The notes: generated by a model from the letters alone, not told the origin. Numbered from the stretch's first letter, positions 1 to 8,646 are shown. The stretch: 64,000 nucleotides of DNA from Dehalococcoidia bacterium (GCA_030018455.1 JASEFU010000001.1:559545-623544); one strand, 5' to 3'. Numbers and translations: made by a program.

Positions 1-437
1 CTCGTGCGGAACCAGACCGCCAGGAAGACGACTCCGGCGAGGGCGCCGTCCACGGTGCGCCTGACTACGGGAAGCGTTACGAGGTCGCTCACGGCGAGAG
101 CGACCCGCGCCCAGGTCGCGCCGTCCGTCAGCCGGTCCGCGGCTCCGAGCAGCGCCCGAAGGGCGACCGTCAGACCCAGGTAGGCTAAAGCCACCCATCC
201 CAAGCCACTCGCGATGTAGATCACGTCTTCGTAAGGAAGGTCTGAGCCCGTAAGAATCCGACTTATCCGATCCCAGTCCGGCGCAGACGTGGGGACCTGA
301 GGCGGACCGTTGAGCCACCAGAGGAGGAACCCCAGGGCGACACCTCCACCTATCAGCGACATTAGAGGCAGGACGCCCTTGCCCGAGGACTCGGCTGGCA
401 CGCCTTCGGCCCTCTGATATCGCGCTAGTTCTGCCAT
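1..437 (-). CDS. Membrane protein, C-terminus cut by window edge
   Basis: An open frame runs from an ATG at 437 to the window edge without a stop. A GGAGGAAGG ribosome-binding site lies about 12 nt upstream. The visible 145 residues have two hydrophobic segments, one near residues 25-42 and one near residues 80-100, with a Pro/Trp-rich stretch between them. A further hydrophobic stretch starts at the edge. This layout recalls the N-terminus of the large membrane proteins with LysM or BTAD domains found beside Tad and type IV secretion genes in Actinobacteria and Chloroflexota, but no such domain is visible here. It is probably the last gene of the tad operon. Function is unassigned. Confidence 0.6.
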   Translation of the reverse strand, partial: MAELARYQRAEGVPAESSGKGVLPLMSLIGGGVALGFLLWWLNGPPQVPTSAPDWDRISRILTGSDLPYEDVIYIASGLGWVALAYLGLTVALRALLGAADRLTDGATWARVALAVSDLVTLPVVRRTVDGALAGVVFLAVWFRT

Positions 438-459
438 CTGTCCAGAAGCGTCCTTCCTC

Positions 460-1380
460 CTACCGGCCCGTCAGGATCGACTGGAGTTGTTGCACCGGAT
501 ACGCGCCCGTGAACGATCGGGTGATGGGGTCCAGGGGCTGCCAGGGGCCACCGTTGACGCGGTAGCGGGCCGAGAAGCTGACCTCCACCGTCACGGCGAA
601 CGAGCCCCCGACGCTGAGCGACGACTGCTCGTAGGTGTGGCGGATGTCGCTCTCCTGCGGATAAGGCTGGCCTCGAGAGGCCGTATCCAGGGTGGCCCCA
701 TCACCGAAGCTCCAGCGGTAGCCCGTGGGGGCGACCTCGACCTCCACCGTCACGCCGCCCAGGGTGTCGGAGGCCACAATGGGCGCGCCATCGTAGCCCT
801 CGATCCAGAACCAGGAAGGCACGGCCACTAGGCCGGTCGCCGGGTTGACCCCGATGATGATGCCCGGCACCGGCACATGGTCGAGCAGCTCGACCGCCAC
901 TGTGGCGGGGTCCACCGAGTCCCCCTGGATCACGACGATCTCGATGTCTGCCGGCTGCGTATCGATGGAGAGCCAGACGATGCCGAAGAAGCCGTTGTCA
1001 CATCGAACCACCCAGGGCGCCTCGCCGGGGTGAAAGGCGGACTCCCGCTCGAACCACTCCCGGCTGGCGTTGCCGATGTTCATAACGTCGGCGGTGCAGG
1101 ACCAGCCGCCAGACGCGTCCGGGCCGGTGGAGGACGATGAATCGCTCGAACTGCCAGGCGAGGTCTCTGAGACGGCGATGTAGATGGTCACTCCGTCGGG
1201 GCCGGAGTCGACGCTGATATCCGCCTGCGGCAGGTCAGGGTTCGGCGTGTAACCGCCGTCCTCGTGATTATCTGCCCGAGCCGGCTCCGGTCGCGCGCCA
1301 GCCACCACGGCCATGACCACCAACAGTGCCACGGCCGCTGTGATTAGTCCTGTTGCCGAATGCCGTCGCGAACCTTCCAT
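460..1380 (-). CDS. Secreted PKD-like domain protein of the tad locus
   Basis: 306 residues starting at an ATG preceded by GGAAGG. Residues 13-35 form a signal peptide (TGLITAAVALLVVMAVVAGA) ending in an Ala-rich cleavage region. A Ser-rich linker follows near residues 74-90. The C-terminal part carries a PKD-type signature: FGDG, then HTY about 20 residues later, then VTVEVSFSARY. PKD domains are Ig-like folds in surface proteins. The start overlaps the upstream lipoprotein gene by 37 bp, so the two are probably cotranslated. Position at the end of a Tad operon suggests a surface accessory protein, but the role is not established. Confidence 0.75.
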   Translation of the reverse strand: MEGSRRHSATGLITAAVALLVVMAVVAGARPEPARADNHEDGGYTPNPDLPQADISVDSGPDGVTIYIAVSETSPGSSSDSSSSTGPDASGGWSCTADVMNIGNASREWFERESAFHPGEAPWVVRCDNGFFGIVWLSIDTQPADIEIVVIQGDSVDPATVAVELLDHVPVPGIIIGVNPATGLVAVPSWFWIEGYDGAPIVASDTLGGVTVEVEVAPTGYRWSFGDGATLDTASRGQPYPQESDIRHTYEQSSLSVGGSFAVTVEVSFSARYRVNGGPWQPLDPITRSFTGAYPVQQLQSILTGR

Positions 1381-1889
1381 GCCCCACCTTCCTTCACAAG
1401 AAAGTAAGTGTCAGTGAGGACGGTGCCTGGTGCCGCCTGCCCGACCATCTCCTTCGTTTGCGCGTCCACCTCATAGCTTCTGTTGGCGTATGCGTCACGT
1501 ACCGTCGCCGTCCCCGCCACGGGGTCGAGTTCAGCGATGAAGAAGTCATGCTCGACAACGATCTTGGCGGCTCGGCCCCGCTGGCGAAGGTTTTCGATTT
1601 CCTGCTGCGTTCTCTGGAGCTGCGGCCCCGTCATTACCTCCCCTAGCCTGGTCTCGTCCAGGTTGAACACCGCATCTGCGTAGACCTCCCAATACCGCAG
1701 GTACGCTTCCGACACCTCCTGCTCGACAGATGGGGTAGCGGTTGGGCTTGCTACGGGCGTAGCGGTCCGCGTCGCCGCCGGCGTGGGCGACTCGGTGCGG
1801 GTCTCGCCTCCGTCGCCGCCGTTGCACCCGACTGCGAAGAGCGCGAACGCCGCCACAATGCTGAATCCCCGAAACAATCCCTTGCTCAC
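1344..1889 (-). CDS. Lipoprotein with Thr-Pro-rich linker
   Basis: 181 residues from a GTG at 1889. An upstream TTG-type start at 1964 would overlap the tadG-like gene, and the GTG has GAGGTGGG in front. The N-terminus is a signal peptide ending in a lipobox (LFAVGC), so the mature protein should be lipid-anchored at its Cys. A linker rich in Thr, Pro and Ala follows, typical of Chloroflexota exported proteins. The C-terminal half looks like a small NTF2-like fold (YLRYWEVYADAVFNLD ... VRDGIRQQD), which is inference. It lies between the pseudopilin genes and the PKD protein. Confidence 0.7.
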   Translation of the reverse strand: MSKGLFRGFSIVAAFALFAVGCNGGDGGETRTESPTPAATRTATPVASPTATPSVEQEVSEAYLRYWEVYADAVFNLDETRLGEVMTGPQLQRTQQEIENLRQRGRAAKIVVEHDFFIAELDPVAGTATVRDAYANRSYEVDAQTKEMVGQAAPGTVLTDTYFLVKEGGAWKVRDGIRQQD

Positions 1890-1899
1890 ACTGCCCACC

Positions 1900-2337
1900 T
1901 CACGGTGCCGCCGAAGCCACGCCGTGGCGCGGCTCTGCCGATGCGTTCGCGCTAATCTCAACACCGTTGATCCCTACCACCCGTAGGAACCCCGTCGAGG
2001 CCTGACGGGACACGGACACCTCTACTCGCGTGGGCCGCACGACCACCGAGTAGGTCAGGCCGCCTTCGGCCTCCAGGTACCCCACGGCCGCCTGCCGGGC
2101 GGCCGCCTCGTCCAGCAGCACCGCGCCCGACGCCCGGTAGGTGTCCTCGTCGAGCTGCATGGCGCCGGCCAACGCTGCCGCGTCGGCGACGTTCTGCAGG
2201 TCGCGCCGCTGGCTGAAGACCAGCCCGCCGTCGGTCACCAGGCCGACCACTGCCACGAGTCCGGCCATCAGGACGGCCACGAAGACGATGGCCTGGCCTC
2301 TCTCCTCGCTGCCCAACCGCTGGAGAAACCGTGTCAC
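1900..2337 (-). CDS. TadG-like pilus-assembly protein
   Basis: 145 residues from a GTG at 2337 whose GTGA overlaps the stop of the upstream tadE gene. After a short basic N-terminus comes the signature of the TadG-like N-terminal domain: ERGQAIVFVAVLMAGLVAVVG (one membrane helix), then LQNVADAAALAGA. TadG-type proteins are minor pseudopilin-like components of the Flp pilus machine, anchored by an N-terminal helix. This one is much shorter than full TadG proteins, which also carry a von Willebrand factor A domain, so it is a minimal form. Confidence 0.82.
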   Translation of the reverse strand: MTRFLQRLGSEERGQAIVFVAVLMAGLVAVVGLVTDGGLVFSQRRDLQNVADAAALAGAMQLDEDTYRASGAVLLDEAAARQAAVGYLEAEGGLTYSVVVRPTRVEVSVSRQASTGFLRVVGINGVEISANASAEPRHGVASAAP

Positions 2338-2789
2338 CGGAGCACCGCCTCCCGGCTGCGGTAGAGATCGATGCGCTCCCAATGGCTGCTGGACACCGTC
2401 ACCTCAACCCGATTCATAAGGGGCAGATCGCCCAGCGGCACCCGGTAAGTGACCTCGGCGGTGGCCGTGCCCCCGCGCTGGAAGCCGTTGGACTCCACAG
2501 TCACGGTGAGCCCGTCCCCGGACAGGCCGTAGCCCTCGGCCACGGAGCGGGCAGCGTCGAGGGCCGCTGCCATCCCTTCCTGCTCCGATGGGGCTGTCGC
2601 CAGCGCCCGACTGGCCTCCCGTGCCGCCGCCTGCACCGCGATCTTTGTGTGGCTCACCCGGCCCGCCATCACGACACCGAAGGCCAGAAGCAGCAGCACA
2701 GGGATGATGATCGCAGCCTCCACCAGCGCCTGCCCGTCCTCCCGTGACAGGAAGCGGCGCCAGGGCGCTTTGATCGGCTTAAGGTCCAC
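2334..2789 (-). CDS. TadE-like minor pilin
   Basis: 151 residues from a GTG at 2789 with AGGAGGG upstream. The start overlaps the previous tadE-like gene by 11 bp. Residues 18-40 have the TadE signature DGQALVEAAIIIPVLLLLAFG: a conserved Glu inside the processing and membrane segment. An RE-AARALA-type helix follows. TadE proteins are minor pilins needed for Flp pilus assembly and are processed by a prepilin peptidase, whose gene is not in this window. Confidence 0.85.
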   Translation of the reverse strand: MDLKPIKAPWRRFLSREDGQALVEAAIIIPVLLLLAFGVVMAGRVSHTKIAVQAAAREASRALATAPSEQEGMAAALDAARSVAEGYGLSGDGLTVTVESNGFQRGGTATAEVTYRVPLGDLPLMNRVEVTVSSSHWERIDLYRSREAVLR

Positions 2790-3207
2790 TGCGGAAGCCC
2801 TCCTTGTGCACCTCAGCCTCGGCGCCGATGGGGATGCTCCTGCCGGTCACCCAGGGGATGATCAGCGGGTAATCGCCCTCGGCCCGGACCACGACGGTCT
2901 CGCCCGTGTCCTGCGCGGTCACGGTGAACTCCCTGCCAGTCCCACCCAGGCCCGACTCCAGCACCTCACGGGTCCGAGCCACACCTTCGGCCGGCGTCCG
3001 CCCTTCCTCGGCCGCCAGGCGGGCGCCCTCCTGGGCCGCCGTCGTAGCCACTTCCTTGGCGTGGTACACCAGCGCGAACTGGACGACGCCGATGAGGATG
3101 GCCAGGAGCACCGGCAGGACCAGGGCCAGCTCGACCATGCTCTGGCCGGTCTCGCCGCGCCTGAGGGAGCGCAGCCGCCCGGCCCGTCTAGATGCCGGTG
3201 ATGGCAT
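2779..3207 (-). CDS. TadE-like minor pilin (second copy)
   Basis: 142 residues, ATG start, overlapping the flp pilin gene by 20 bp. Residues 20-45 carry TGQSMVELALVLPVLLAILIG, the TadE membrane segment with its conserved Glu, followed by AAQEGARLAAEEGR. With the next gene it forms the usual TadE/TadF pair of minor pilins. A start further in, near the second Arg-rich stretch, is possible because the first codons lie inside flp. Confidence 0.85.
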   Translation of the reverse strand: MPSPASRRAGRLRSLRRGETGQSMVELALVLPVLLAILIGVVQFALVYHAKEVATTAAQEGARLAAEEGRTPAEGVARTREVLESGLGGTGREFTVTAQDTGETVVVRAEGDYPLIIPWVTGRSIPIGAEAEVHKEGFRSGP

Positions 3208-3370
3208 CGACGATGTTGTTGAACACCGTGGTCACGCCGCCGCCCAGGGCCTGCACCGCCGCCATCGCCACTACCGCGATGAGGGCGGCCACGATGGCGT
3301 ACTCCACCATCGTCTGGCCCGCGTCGCCGGCACGCTGACGCAGCTGGCTCACTATCCTTATGACTCTCAT
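3188..3370 (-). CDS. flp: Flp/Fap-type major pilin
   Basis: 60 residues with a perfect AAGGAGGT ribosome-binding site 7 nt before the ATG, the strongest in the operon and fitting for a structural subunit. After a short basic leader comes GQTMVEYAIVAALIAVVAMA, the hydrophobic Flp pilin core with the conserved Glu-Tyr pair. The tail GGGVTTVFNNIVDAI is also typical. Cleavage by a TadV/CpaA-like peptidase just before this segment is expected from the family. Confidence 0.93.
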   Translation of the reverse strand: MRVIRIVSQLRQRAGDAGQTMVEYAIVAALIAVVAMAAVQALGGGVTTVFNNIVDAITGI

Positions 3371-3411
3371 GGGGCTTACCTCCTTCCGTTTTGCCTTTGC
3401 GCGTTAGCCTT

Positions 3412-4356
3412 CTAGCCGCCCAGGCCGAGCAGCTCGACCCCGGCGGGGTAAAGCAGCACAACCAGAAACACCGGGAAGATGAACAGCGCCACGGGGAAGA
3501 GCATCCGGACGGTGCTTTTCCCGCCCTCCTCCAAGAGCCGCGCCCGCTTCCGCTCCCGCACCGTCTCCGCCAGGGTGAGCATGGCCTGGCCCAGGGGCAG
3601 CCCCTGCTCCAGCGCCGACTGCCAGGCGTCCGCCATCGACAAAAGCTCCGGGACGCCTTCTCGCTCCGCCAGCGTCCGCAGCCCCTCGGCGTAGGTGGCG
3701 GCTCCCAGGCTAGCCTCTCGAACCACCCCGCCCAGCCCGTCACCCAGGACGCCGCCCACCTGGCGGCTCACGTCGAGCAGAGCCTGCTCCGGCGACATCC
3801 CTGCGCTGGCGCTGATGGCCAGCAGGTCCAGCACCGTAGGCACCTCCATCAGCACCGTAGTGCGCCGCCGCTCCAGGCGCCCCTCCAGCATCCAGTCGGG
3901 CAGGGCAAACCCCACGGCCAATCCGGCGAGCCACATCCACACCGGCCATGCCCCGAAGGGGTGGACGCCGACGACGTTCATCAGGGGGAACGCGGCCAGG
4001 AACACGAGGCCGCTGGCCAGCTTCTGGCCGTAGAACTGGGCCGTGGTCATTCCCGGCCAGCCCAGGGCGAGACGCCGCTCCAGGTCCGCCGTGCCGATAC
4101 CCGCCCGGGCGAGAACCCCGCCCAGAGAGGCGCCGGCGTCCTCCAGCAATGGGCGAAGCAGCCGCTCCAGGGCCGAAGACTTGAACAGCGGGGCGGCTGT
4201 GCGTCCTCGCTCCGCTTCCAGCTCCAGCCGACCCTGAGCCGACAGGAGGCGCAGCCGCGTCGCCAGGTCGGGACGCGGGCGAGCCCAGGGCAGGGCAGTG
4301 ACCATCAGCCACAGCCCGATCCCCAGCATCCCGCCCAGGAGCAGCCCTATCGCCAT
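3412..4356 (-). CDS. tadC: TadC inner-membrane platform protein
   Basis: 314 residues from the ATG at 4356, with GAAAGGG upstream. A longer frame exists but runs back through tadB. It has an N-terminal membrane helix, a basic cytoplasmic stretch, paired helices near residues 95-150, then a T2SSF (GspF-like) domain with EVPTVLDLLAISASAGMSPEQALLDVSRQ and a final helix. TadC pairs with TadB to form the platform on which the CpaF ATPase drives pilin extraction. It overlaps tadB by 10 bp. Confidence 0.9.
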   Translation of the reverse strand: MAIGLLLGGMLGIGLWLMVTALPWARPRPDLATRLRLLSAQGRLELEAERGRTAAPLFKSSALERLLRPLLEDAGASLGGVLARAGIGTADLERRLALGWPGMTTAQFYGQKLASGLVFLAAFPLMNVVGVHPFGAWPVWMWLAGLAVGFALPDWMLEGRLERRRTTVLMEVPTVLDLLAISASAGMSPEQALLDVSRQVGGVLGDGLGGVVREASLGAATYAEGLRTLAEREGVPELLSMADAWQSALEQGLPLGQAMLTLAETVRERKRARLLEEGGKSTVRMLFPVALFIFPVFLVVLLYPAGVELLGLGG

Positions 4357-5216
4357 CGCAGCACCCTTTCGTCGCCGGGCAGCCGGGTCGCCCAGAGCAT
4401 GGCGGCGTAGCCCACCGCCACGCTCAGCAGGGACAGGGCCAGCAGCCCCTGGCCCCTCGGCGACGAGAAGACGTCCAGGTAGGCCGGGTTGATGCCCCGC
4501 ACGGCGAAGATCAGCACCAGGGGCAACGCGGCCACGATGCGCGCCGACAGCACGTTCTTCGCCTGCTGCGCCCGCACCTCCTGCTGCGCCTGGACGGCCT
4601 GCCGCACGGACCGCCCCAGCCCGTCGAGCACCGTGCTCAGGTTGCGGCCTCCCACCCGGTGCGACGTCACCAGGGCCGCCGCCACCGTGTCGAACACCGG
4701 GTCGGCCAGGCGCTCCTGGGCCCGGCGCACCGCCTCCTCGAAGCCGCTCAGTCGCAGGTCCCGCGAGAGGTCGCTCAGGGCGGGCCGCAGGACCTCCGGG
4801 CCGTTGCGGGCCAGGGAGAGGAGGCCCTCTTCGACGCTCATTCCCGTTCGCACCGCAGTCCGCAACACGTCCACGGCGTCCGCCAGCGCCGCCTGTACGG
4901 CGGCTCTTCGCCTCTCGGCCCGCTGGCGCAGGTACCATGCCGGCAGAGCCAGACCGACCACGAACGTCGCTGCGCTCACCACCGGCCAGCCCAAGGCCAG
5001 CTGAGCGGCGGCAGCAGAGGCGGCGCCGGCCCCCGCGCTGAGCAGCAGAAAGTCCCGCGTCCCCACGCCCTCCACCCCGGCCTGGCGCAGGAACTCTTCC
5101 AACCGCGCAGCCGCCGACTGGCGCTCGTGCTTCCCCGTCTCATCGGGCCGCGACGTCAGGGACAGGTAGATCAGCAGCACGCCCAGGCCCAGTGTCAGCG
5201 ATAGCACCAGCGGCAC
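4347..5216 (-). CDS. tadB: TadB inner-membrane platform protein
   Basis: 289 residues from a GTG at 5216, chosen because GAGGAG lies 6 nt upstream. The only longer start is a TTG at 5291 inside the TTGGAG repeat array. The order is membrane helix, soluble linker, helix pair, T2SSF domain (LADAVDVLRTAVRTGMSVEEGLLSLA), then two C-terminal helices, as in TadB. It is separated from cpaF by 113 bp of non-coding repeats, the only sizeable gap in the operon. Expression of tadB-tadC-flp could therefore be tuned separately. Confidence 0.88.
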   Translation of the reverse strand: MPLVLSLTLGLGVLLIYLSLTSRPDETGKHERQSAAARLEEFLRQAGVEGVGTRDFLLLSAGAGAASAAAAQLALGWPVVSAATFVVGLALPAWYLRQRAERRRAAVQAALADAVDVLRTAVRTGMSVEEGLLSLARNGPEVLRPALSDLSRDLRLSGFEEAVRRAQERLADPVFDTVAAALVTSHRVGGRNLSTVLDGLGRSVRQAVQAQQEVRAQQAKNVLSARIVAALPLVLIFAVRGINPAYLDVFSSPRGQGLLALSLLSVAVGYAAMLWATRLPGDERVLRWR

Positions 5217-5252
5217 GGCTCTCTCCTCAGACCTCCATGGTCGCTCCGGTAA

Positions 5253-5323
5253 CTCCAACAGATCTCCAAGAAACGGCCTCTTTTTCTCCAACCCCTATTG
5301 GGCGTTCTCCAATTTCTCTCCAA
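5253..5323 (-). promoter_or_regulatory. Helically phased TTGGAG box array before tadB
   Basis: Five copies of TTGGAG read on the minus strand at 5318-5323, 5307-5312, 5286-5291, 5264-5269 and 5253-5258. Box-to-box steps are 11, 21, 22 and 11 bp, all near whole turns of B-DNA. Several boxes continue as TTGGAGAAA or TTGGAGATC. A second array with the same box and spacing lies at 10437-10646. The layout suggests cooperative binding of a protein to one face of the helix. The binding factor is unknown; the EspR-like regulator at 8844 is a candidate by proximity only. Confidence 0.6.
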
Positions 5324-5329
5324 CTGGCT

Positions 5330-6607
5330 TCACCCTCGTGTTGGCGCCCGCTCCCACGGGTACGCTCCCGCCACCAGGCGCGCCGCGCACCGGGGCCGTA
5401 TCCCTGTCCAGCGCAGCCCGCCCTCCGACAGGGCGAAAAGCTCGCTGCCTGCGACGGCGTCTTCCTCCATGCCCGTCACCTCGTAGATGCTCGCCACCAG
5501 GCGGCGCCCGCTCTGAGCCTCCAGGCGCAGGTGGACCACCAGGTCGATGGCCTCGGCGATCATCTCCGTCACCGACCGCGCCGGCAGGGCCTCCTCAGCC
5601 ATCATGGCGTAGGTGCGCAGCTTGGAGAGGGCCTGGCGGGGGCCGTTGGCGTGGATGGTGCACATGGAGCCCTCGTGGCCGCTGTTCATCGCGGACAGCA
5701 TGTCCAGCGCCTCGGCGCCCCGCACCTCGCCGACGATGATCCGCGTCGGCCGCATGCGCAGGGCGTTTTTCACCAGGCTGCGGATGGACACGGAGCCTAC
5801 CCCTTCCACGTTGGGGAGGCGGGCCTGCAAGCCGACGCAGTCCGGCAGCATCGACTCCAGTTGAAGCTCGGCGGTCTCCTCGATGGTCACGACGCGCTCG
5901 TGGGCGCCGGCGATGGAGGCGCCCAGGGCGTTGAGGCAGGTGGTCTTGCCGCTGCCGGTGCCGCCCGAGATGAGCACGTTCAGCCCAGACTGAACCGCCG
6001 CCTCCAGGAAGGACGCAGCCTCGTTCGTCAGCGTGCCGAGACCCACCAGGTCGTCCAGGGTGCGGGCCCGCAGCAGGAACTTTCGGATGGTGACGTGCGT
6101 CCAGCGGGAGGTGAGGGGCGGGATGACGGCGTTGAGGCGAGACCCGTCGGGGAGGCGGGCGTCCACCATGGGGCTGGTCTCGTCCAGCCGCCGGCCCAGC
6201 CGCCCTACGGCCCGCCGTACCAGCCGCAGCAACTCCTCGTCGTCCTCGAAGAACACGTCGGTCAGCCGCTTCTGCCCGCCCTCGATGGCGAACACCCGGT
6301 GCGGGCCATTGGCGATGATCTCCTCGACGGACGGGTCGTCCAGCAAGGGCTGGAGGGGGCCGAGGCCCAGGATTTCGTCCAGGATGCGCCGGGCCAGCCC
6401 CTCGGGGTCGGAGAGGGGAGGCTCCCCCGCCGAAGCCGACCGCCTGTTCAGGGCGTCGATGCGTCCGGCGATGACGCGGCGCACCCGCTCCACCTCTCCC
6501 GGCCCGGGCTCGGCCAGCGCATCGATGTCCAGCACGTGGCGCAGCTCCTCGCGGACTTCCTCCCGGAGCAGCCGCTCGCGCTCGCCCACCGGCGCCGAAG
6601 CCGCCAT
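5330..6607 (-). CDS. cpaF: CpaF/TadA pilus secretion ATPase
   Basis: 425 residues from an ATG at 6607 that overlaps the cpaE stop (TGATG). The end of cpaE supplies GGAGGAGC as ribosome-binding site. It is a type II/IV secretion ATPase: N-terminal helical domain, then VEEIIANGP, Walker A GGTGSGKTT, Asp box near TIEETAELQL, Walker B RIIVGEVRG, and His box SGHEGSMCTIHANGP. It hydrolyses ATP at the membrane to power Flp pilus assembly with TadB and TadC. Length is normal for the family. Its last codons run close to the repeat array. Confidence 0.95.
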   Translation of the reverse strand: MAASAPVGERERLLREEVREELRHVLDIDALAEPGPGEVERVRRVIAGRIDALNRRSASAGEPPLSDPEGLARRILDEILGLGPLQPLLDDPSVEEIIANGPHRVFAIEGGQKRLTDVFFEDDEELLRLVRRAVGRLGRRLDETSPMVDARLPDGSRLNAVIPPLTSRWTHVTIRKFLLRARTLDDLVGLGTLTNEAASFLEAAVQSGLNVLISGGTGSGKTTCLNALGASIAGAHERVVTIEETAELQLESMLPDCVGLQARLPNVEGVGSVSIRSLVKNALRMRPTRIIVGEVRGAEALDMLSAMNSGHEGSMCTIHANGPRQALSKLRTYAMMAEEALPARSVTEMIAEAIDLVVHLRLEAQSGRRLVASIYEVTGMEEDAVAGSELFALSEGGLRWTGIRPRCAARLVAGAYPWERAPTRG

Positions 6608-7857
6608 CAGCTCCTCCGCACTCCCTTCAGGGCGAAGGGGAACCGGCGCGGGCTGCCAGTCACTGCCCGCTCCTCGGTTACGCTCTCGGCCAGGAGGAGC
6701 GCGCCCAGCCCCCTCACCTCCCGGGCGACCGGGCCGCCCGCCGCTGTGACGGGCAGCTGCTCCGCCACCGCTCGCCGCACGGCCCGACGGTCCTCCGGCA
6801 GCACCGCCAGGACGGGGAGGTCCAGCGCCCGCTCCACCTCCTCCGCCGCGTAATGCTCGCGACCCTCCCTGCGGTTCAGCACGACGCCCACAGCTTCCGG
6901 CGCCACGCCCAGGCCCTCGCGGACGTGCCGGATGACAACGCGGGCGTTCCACAGCGCCACCAGGTCGGCACCCACCACGACCAGCAACCGGTCTGCTCCA
7001 CGGAGGACGGCGTCGGAGGCGGGGGACGAGGCGCCAGCAACGACTTCTCCCACGTCCACCAGCACGTCGTCGAACGTCTCTCGCAGGGTTGTGAAGGCCG
7101 CCGTGACCAGCTCCGCGGACATGCCGAGCCCGCTGTCCGGCCTCTCCAGGCCGGACAGCACCATGAACCCCGGCCCCTCCTGAAGCTCCTCCTCCACGGC
7201 GCCCGCGGCCGACGCTCCGTTGCGCCCGAAGGCCAGGCCCACCAACCCGCGGCGCGGGTCCAGGTCGAGGTAGGGGCCGACGTTGCCGCCCCGGAGGTCC
7301 GCGTCCACCAACACGACGCGGCGGCCCCGCTCCGACAGCGCGGCTGCCAGGCCGATGGCCACCGTGGTCACCCCCGGCGCACCCTTACCGCTCAGCAGGG
7401 CGATGACGCGCCCCCCGGCGGGGCCGCTCCCCCCACTCGTCTTCTCTTCCATCTGGCGTCCATCACCAGCAGGCGAGGCCCCGTAAACGGCGCCCCGCTC
7501 CACGGCCTGGCGCACTGCATCGGTCACTTCCTGGCCCGAACAGCCGCCGGGAAGGATGTGCGCTAGGGCCGCGTACTTCTCGATATCGGTGGGCTCGGCC
7601 AGCAACACCAGCGGCAATTGCGCCTCTCGAATAGCCAGCAGGGTGGCGGTCGTGAGGCGATGGAGGTCAGTCGAAGCCAGGGCTACATCTGTGTCGGACG
7701 CCTGCGCCCGCTCGGCGAGTGACGGCCCGTCCAGGCAGCGTTCCGCCACCACCAAGCCCTCGGCTGAGAGGGCGTCACGCAGCCGCCTCTCCCTCTCGGG
7801 GTTGCCAACAGCTAGGAGGACCCGTATCGGAGGTCGATGGTCACCGGCGTCTGCCAC
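6607..7857 (-). CDS. cpaE: CpaE/TadZ localisation ATPase
   Basis: 416 residues from a GTG at 7857. The alternative TTG at 7926 would overlap cpaB by 47 bp. The N-terminal 120 residues look like an atypical receiver domain (VLLAVGNPERERRLRDAL). The C-terminal part is a MinD/ParA-type fold with a deviant Walker A, SGKGAPGVTTVAIGLA, in which Val replaces the second Lys. VLVDADLRGGN follows as the second switch. TadZ proteins place the pilus machine at its cellular site. The weakened Walker A matches known atypical TadZ proteins, so ATPase activity may be low. Confidence 0.88.
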   Translation of the reverse strand: MADAGDHRPPIRVLLAVGNPERERRLRDALSAEGLVVAERCLDGPSLAERAQASDTDVALASTDLHRLTTATLLAIREAQLPLVLLAEPTDIEKYAALAHILPGGCSGQEVTDAVRQAVERGAVYGASPAGDGRQMEEKTSGGSGPAGGRVIALLSGKGAPGVTTVAIGLAAALSERGRRVVLVDADLRGGNVGPYLDLDPRRGLVGLAFGRNGASAAGAVEEELQEGPGFMVLSGLERPDSGLGMSAELVTAAFTTLRETFDDVLVDVGEVVAGASSPASDAVLRGADRLLVVVGADLVALWNARVVIRHVREGLGVAPEAVGVVLNRREGREHYAAEEVERALDLPVLAVLPEDRRAVRRAVAEQLPVTAAGGPVAREVRGLGALLLAESVTEERAVTGSPRRFPFALKGVRRS

Positions 7858-7879
7858 GGCACTTCCGCCTTCCCGACCT

Positions 7880-8581
7880 TCACGGCGCCGACGTTCCGGA
7901 GCCGCTTTCCGGCGCCAGGAGAGCAAGCGTCACGTCGCCATTCACCACGGCGTGGGCGAGGAGCTCCGCCTCGGACTTGGGCACGACGAGCGTCACGTTC
8001 GTCAACCCCCTGTCCGCCTCGGCGCCGTCGGCGCCCCTTCCGATGGCGATGCGTCCCGGCTCCAGGGACACGTGGTAGACGACAGCGCGCTCCAGCAGCG
8101 TCACGGTCCGGCTCTCCGGCTTCCCTTTGTTGGTCGTGGCCAGGACTGCCACGGTGTCCCCAGGCCGCAGGCCCGGATACACGGCGTCGGCCTCGACGGG
8201 TACGGTCACGGCCACGTCGTTGGGGCCGATGATCGGGCCGGAGGCTAGGTCCGGCCACACCACCATCTCGCCGGCGTGGACCGTCGTGCCGGCGGTATGG
8301 CCCACTACCTGGTCAAGCTCGCCCTCCCTGACCGCCAGGGAGGAGAGGCTCCCTTCCAGGCGCACCCGCGCCACCGACAGGTCGTCGGCCTGGATGGTGT
8401 GTCCCGCCGGAAAGTCTCGGGCGGCTACGAGAACCGGCACGGTCTCCGACGTGGACCCCCAGAAAAGAAGGCCGCCTACAACCGAGGCGGCCACCAGAGC
8501 GACGCCGAGCAGCATACGGCCATCCAGCCCTGCAGGGGCTGCCAAACCCATCCAGCGGCGCCGAGCGGTCGTCGTTGCCAT
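7880..8581 (-). CDS. cpaB: CpaB/RcpC pilus assembly protein with SAF domain
   Basis: 233 residues, ATG start, first gene of the tad operon. One membrane helix (residues 22-42) is followed by an SAF domain (VLVAARDFPAGHTIQADDLSVARV) and an RcpC/CpaB-like domain (AVTVPVEADAVYPGLRPGDTVAVLAT). CpaB in diderms is periplasmic and works with the secretin CpaC. Here no secretin gene is adjacent, as expected for a monoderm envelope. Confidence 0.9.
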   Translation of the reverse strand: MATTTARRRWMGLAAPAGLDGRMLLGVALVAASVVGGLLFWGSTSETVPVLVAARDFPAGHTIQADDLSVARVRLEGSLSSLAVREGELDQVVGHTAGTTVHAGEMVVWPDLASGPIIGPNDVAVTVPVEADAVYPGLRPGDTVAVLATTNKGKPESRTVTLLERAVVYHVSLEPGRIAIGRGADGAEADRGLTNVTLVVPKSEAELLAHAVVNGDVTLALLAPESGSGTSAP

Positions 8582-8646
8582 GGCTCTCTCTGCCTGCCTG
8601 CGAGCCGGAACAGGTTGTCGTCGGGGCGGGGAAGCAGACGCCTCTC

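Noticed and set aside
5253-5323. TTGGAG repeats considered as a CRISPR array
   Set aside because: Units are 6-10 bp, spacers are shorter than 16 bp, and no cas gene is present; regular 11/22-bp phasing fits protein-binding sites instead.
5192-6853. Long plus-strand open frame (553 codons) over cpaF
   Set aside because: It is antisense to cpaF, which carries full secretion-ATPase motifs; the antisense frame is His/Gln/Arg-rich as expected for high-GC shadow frames.
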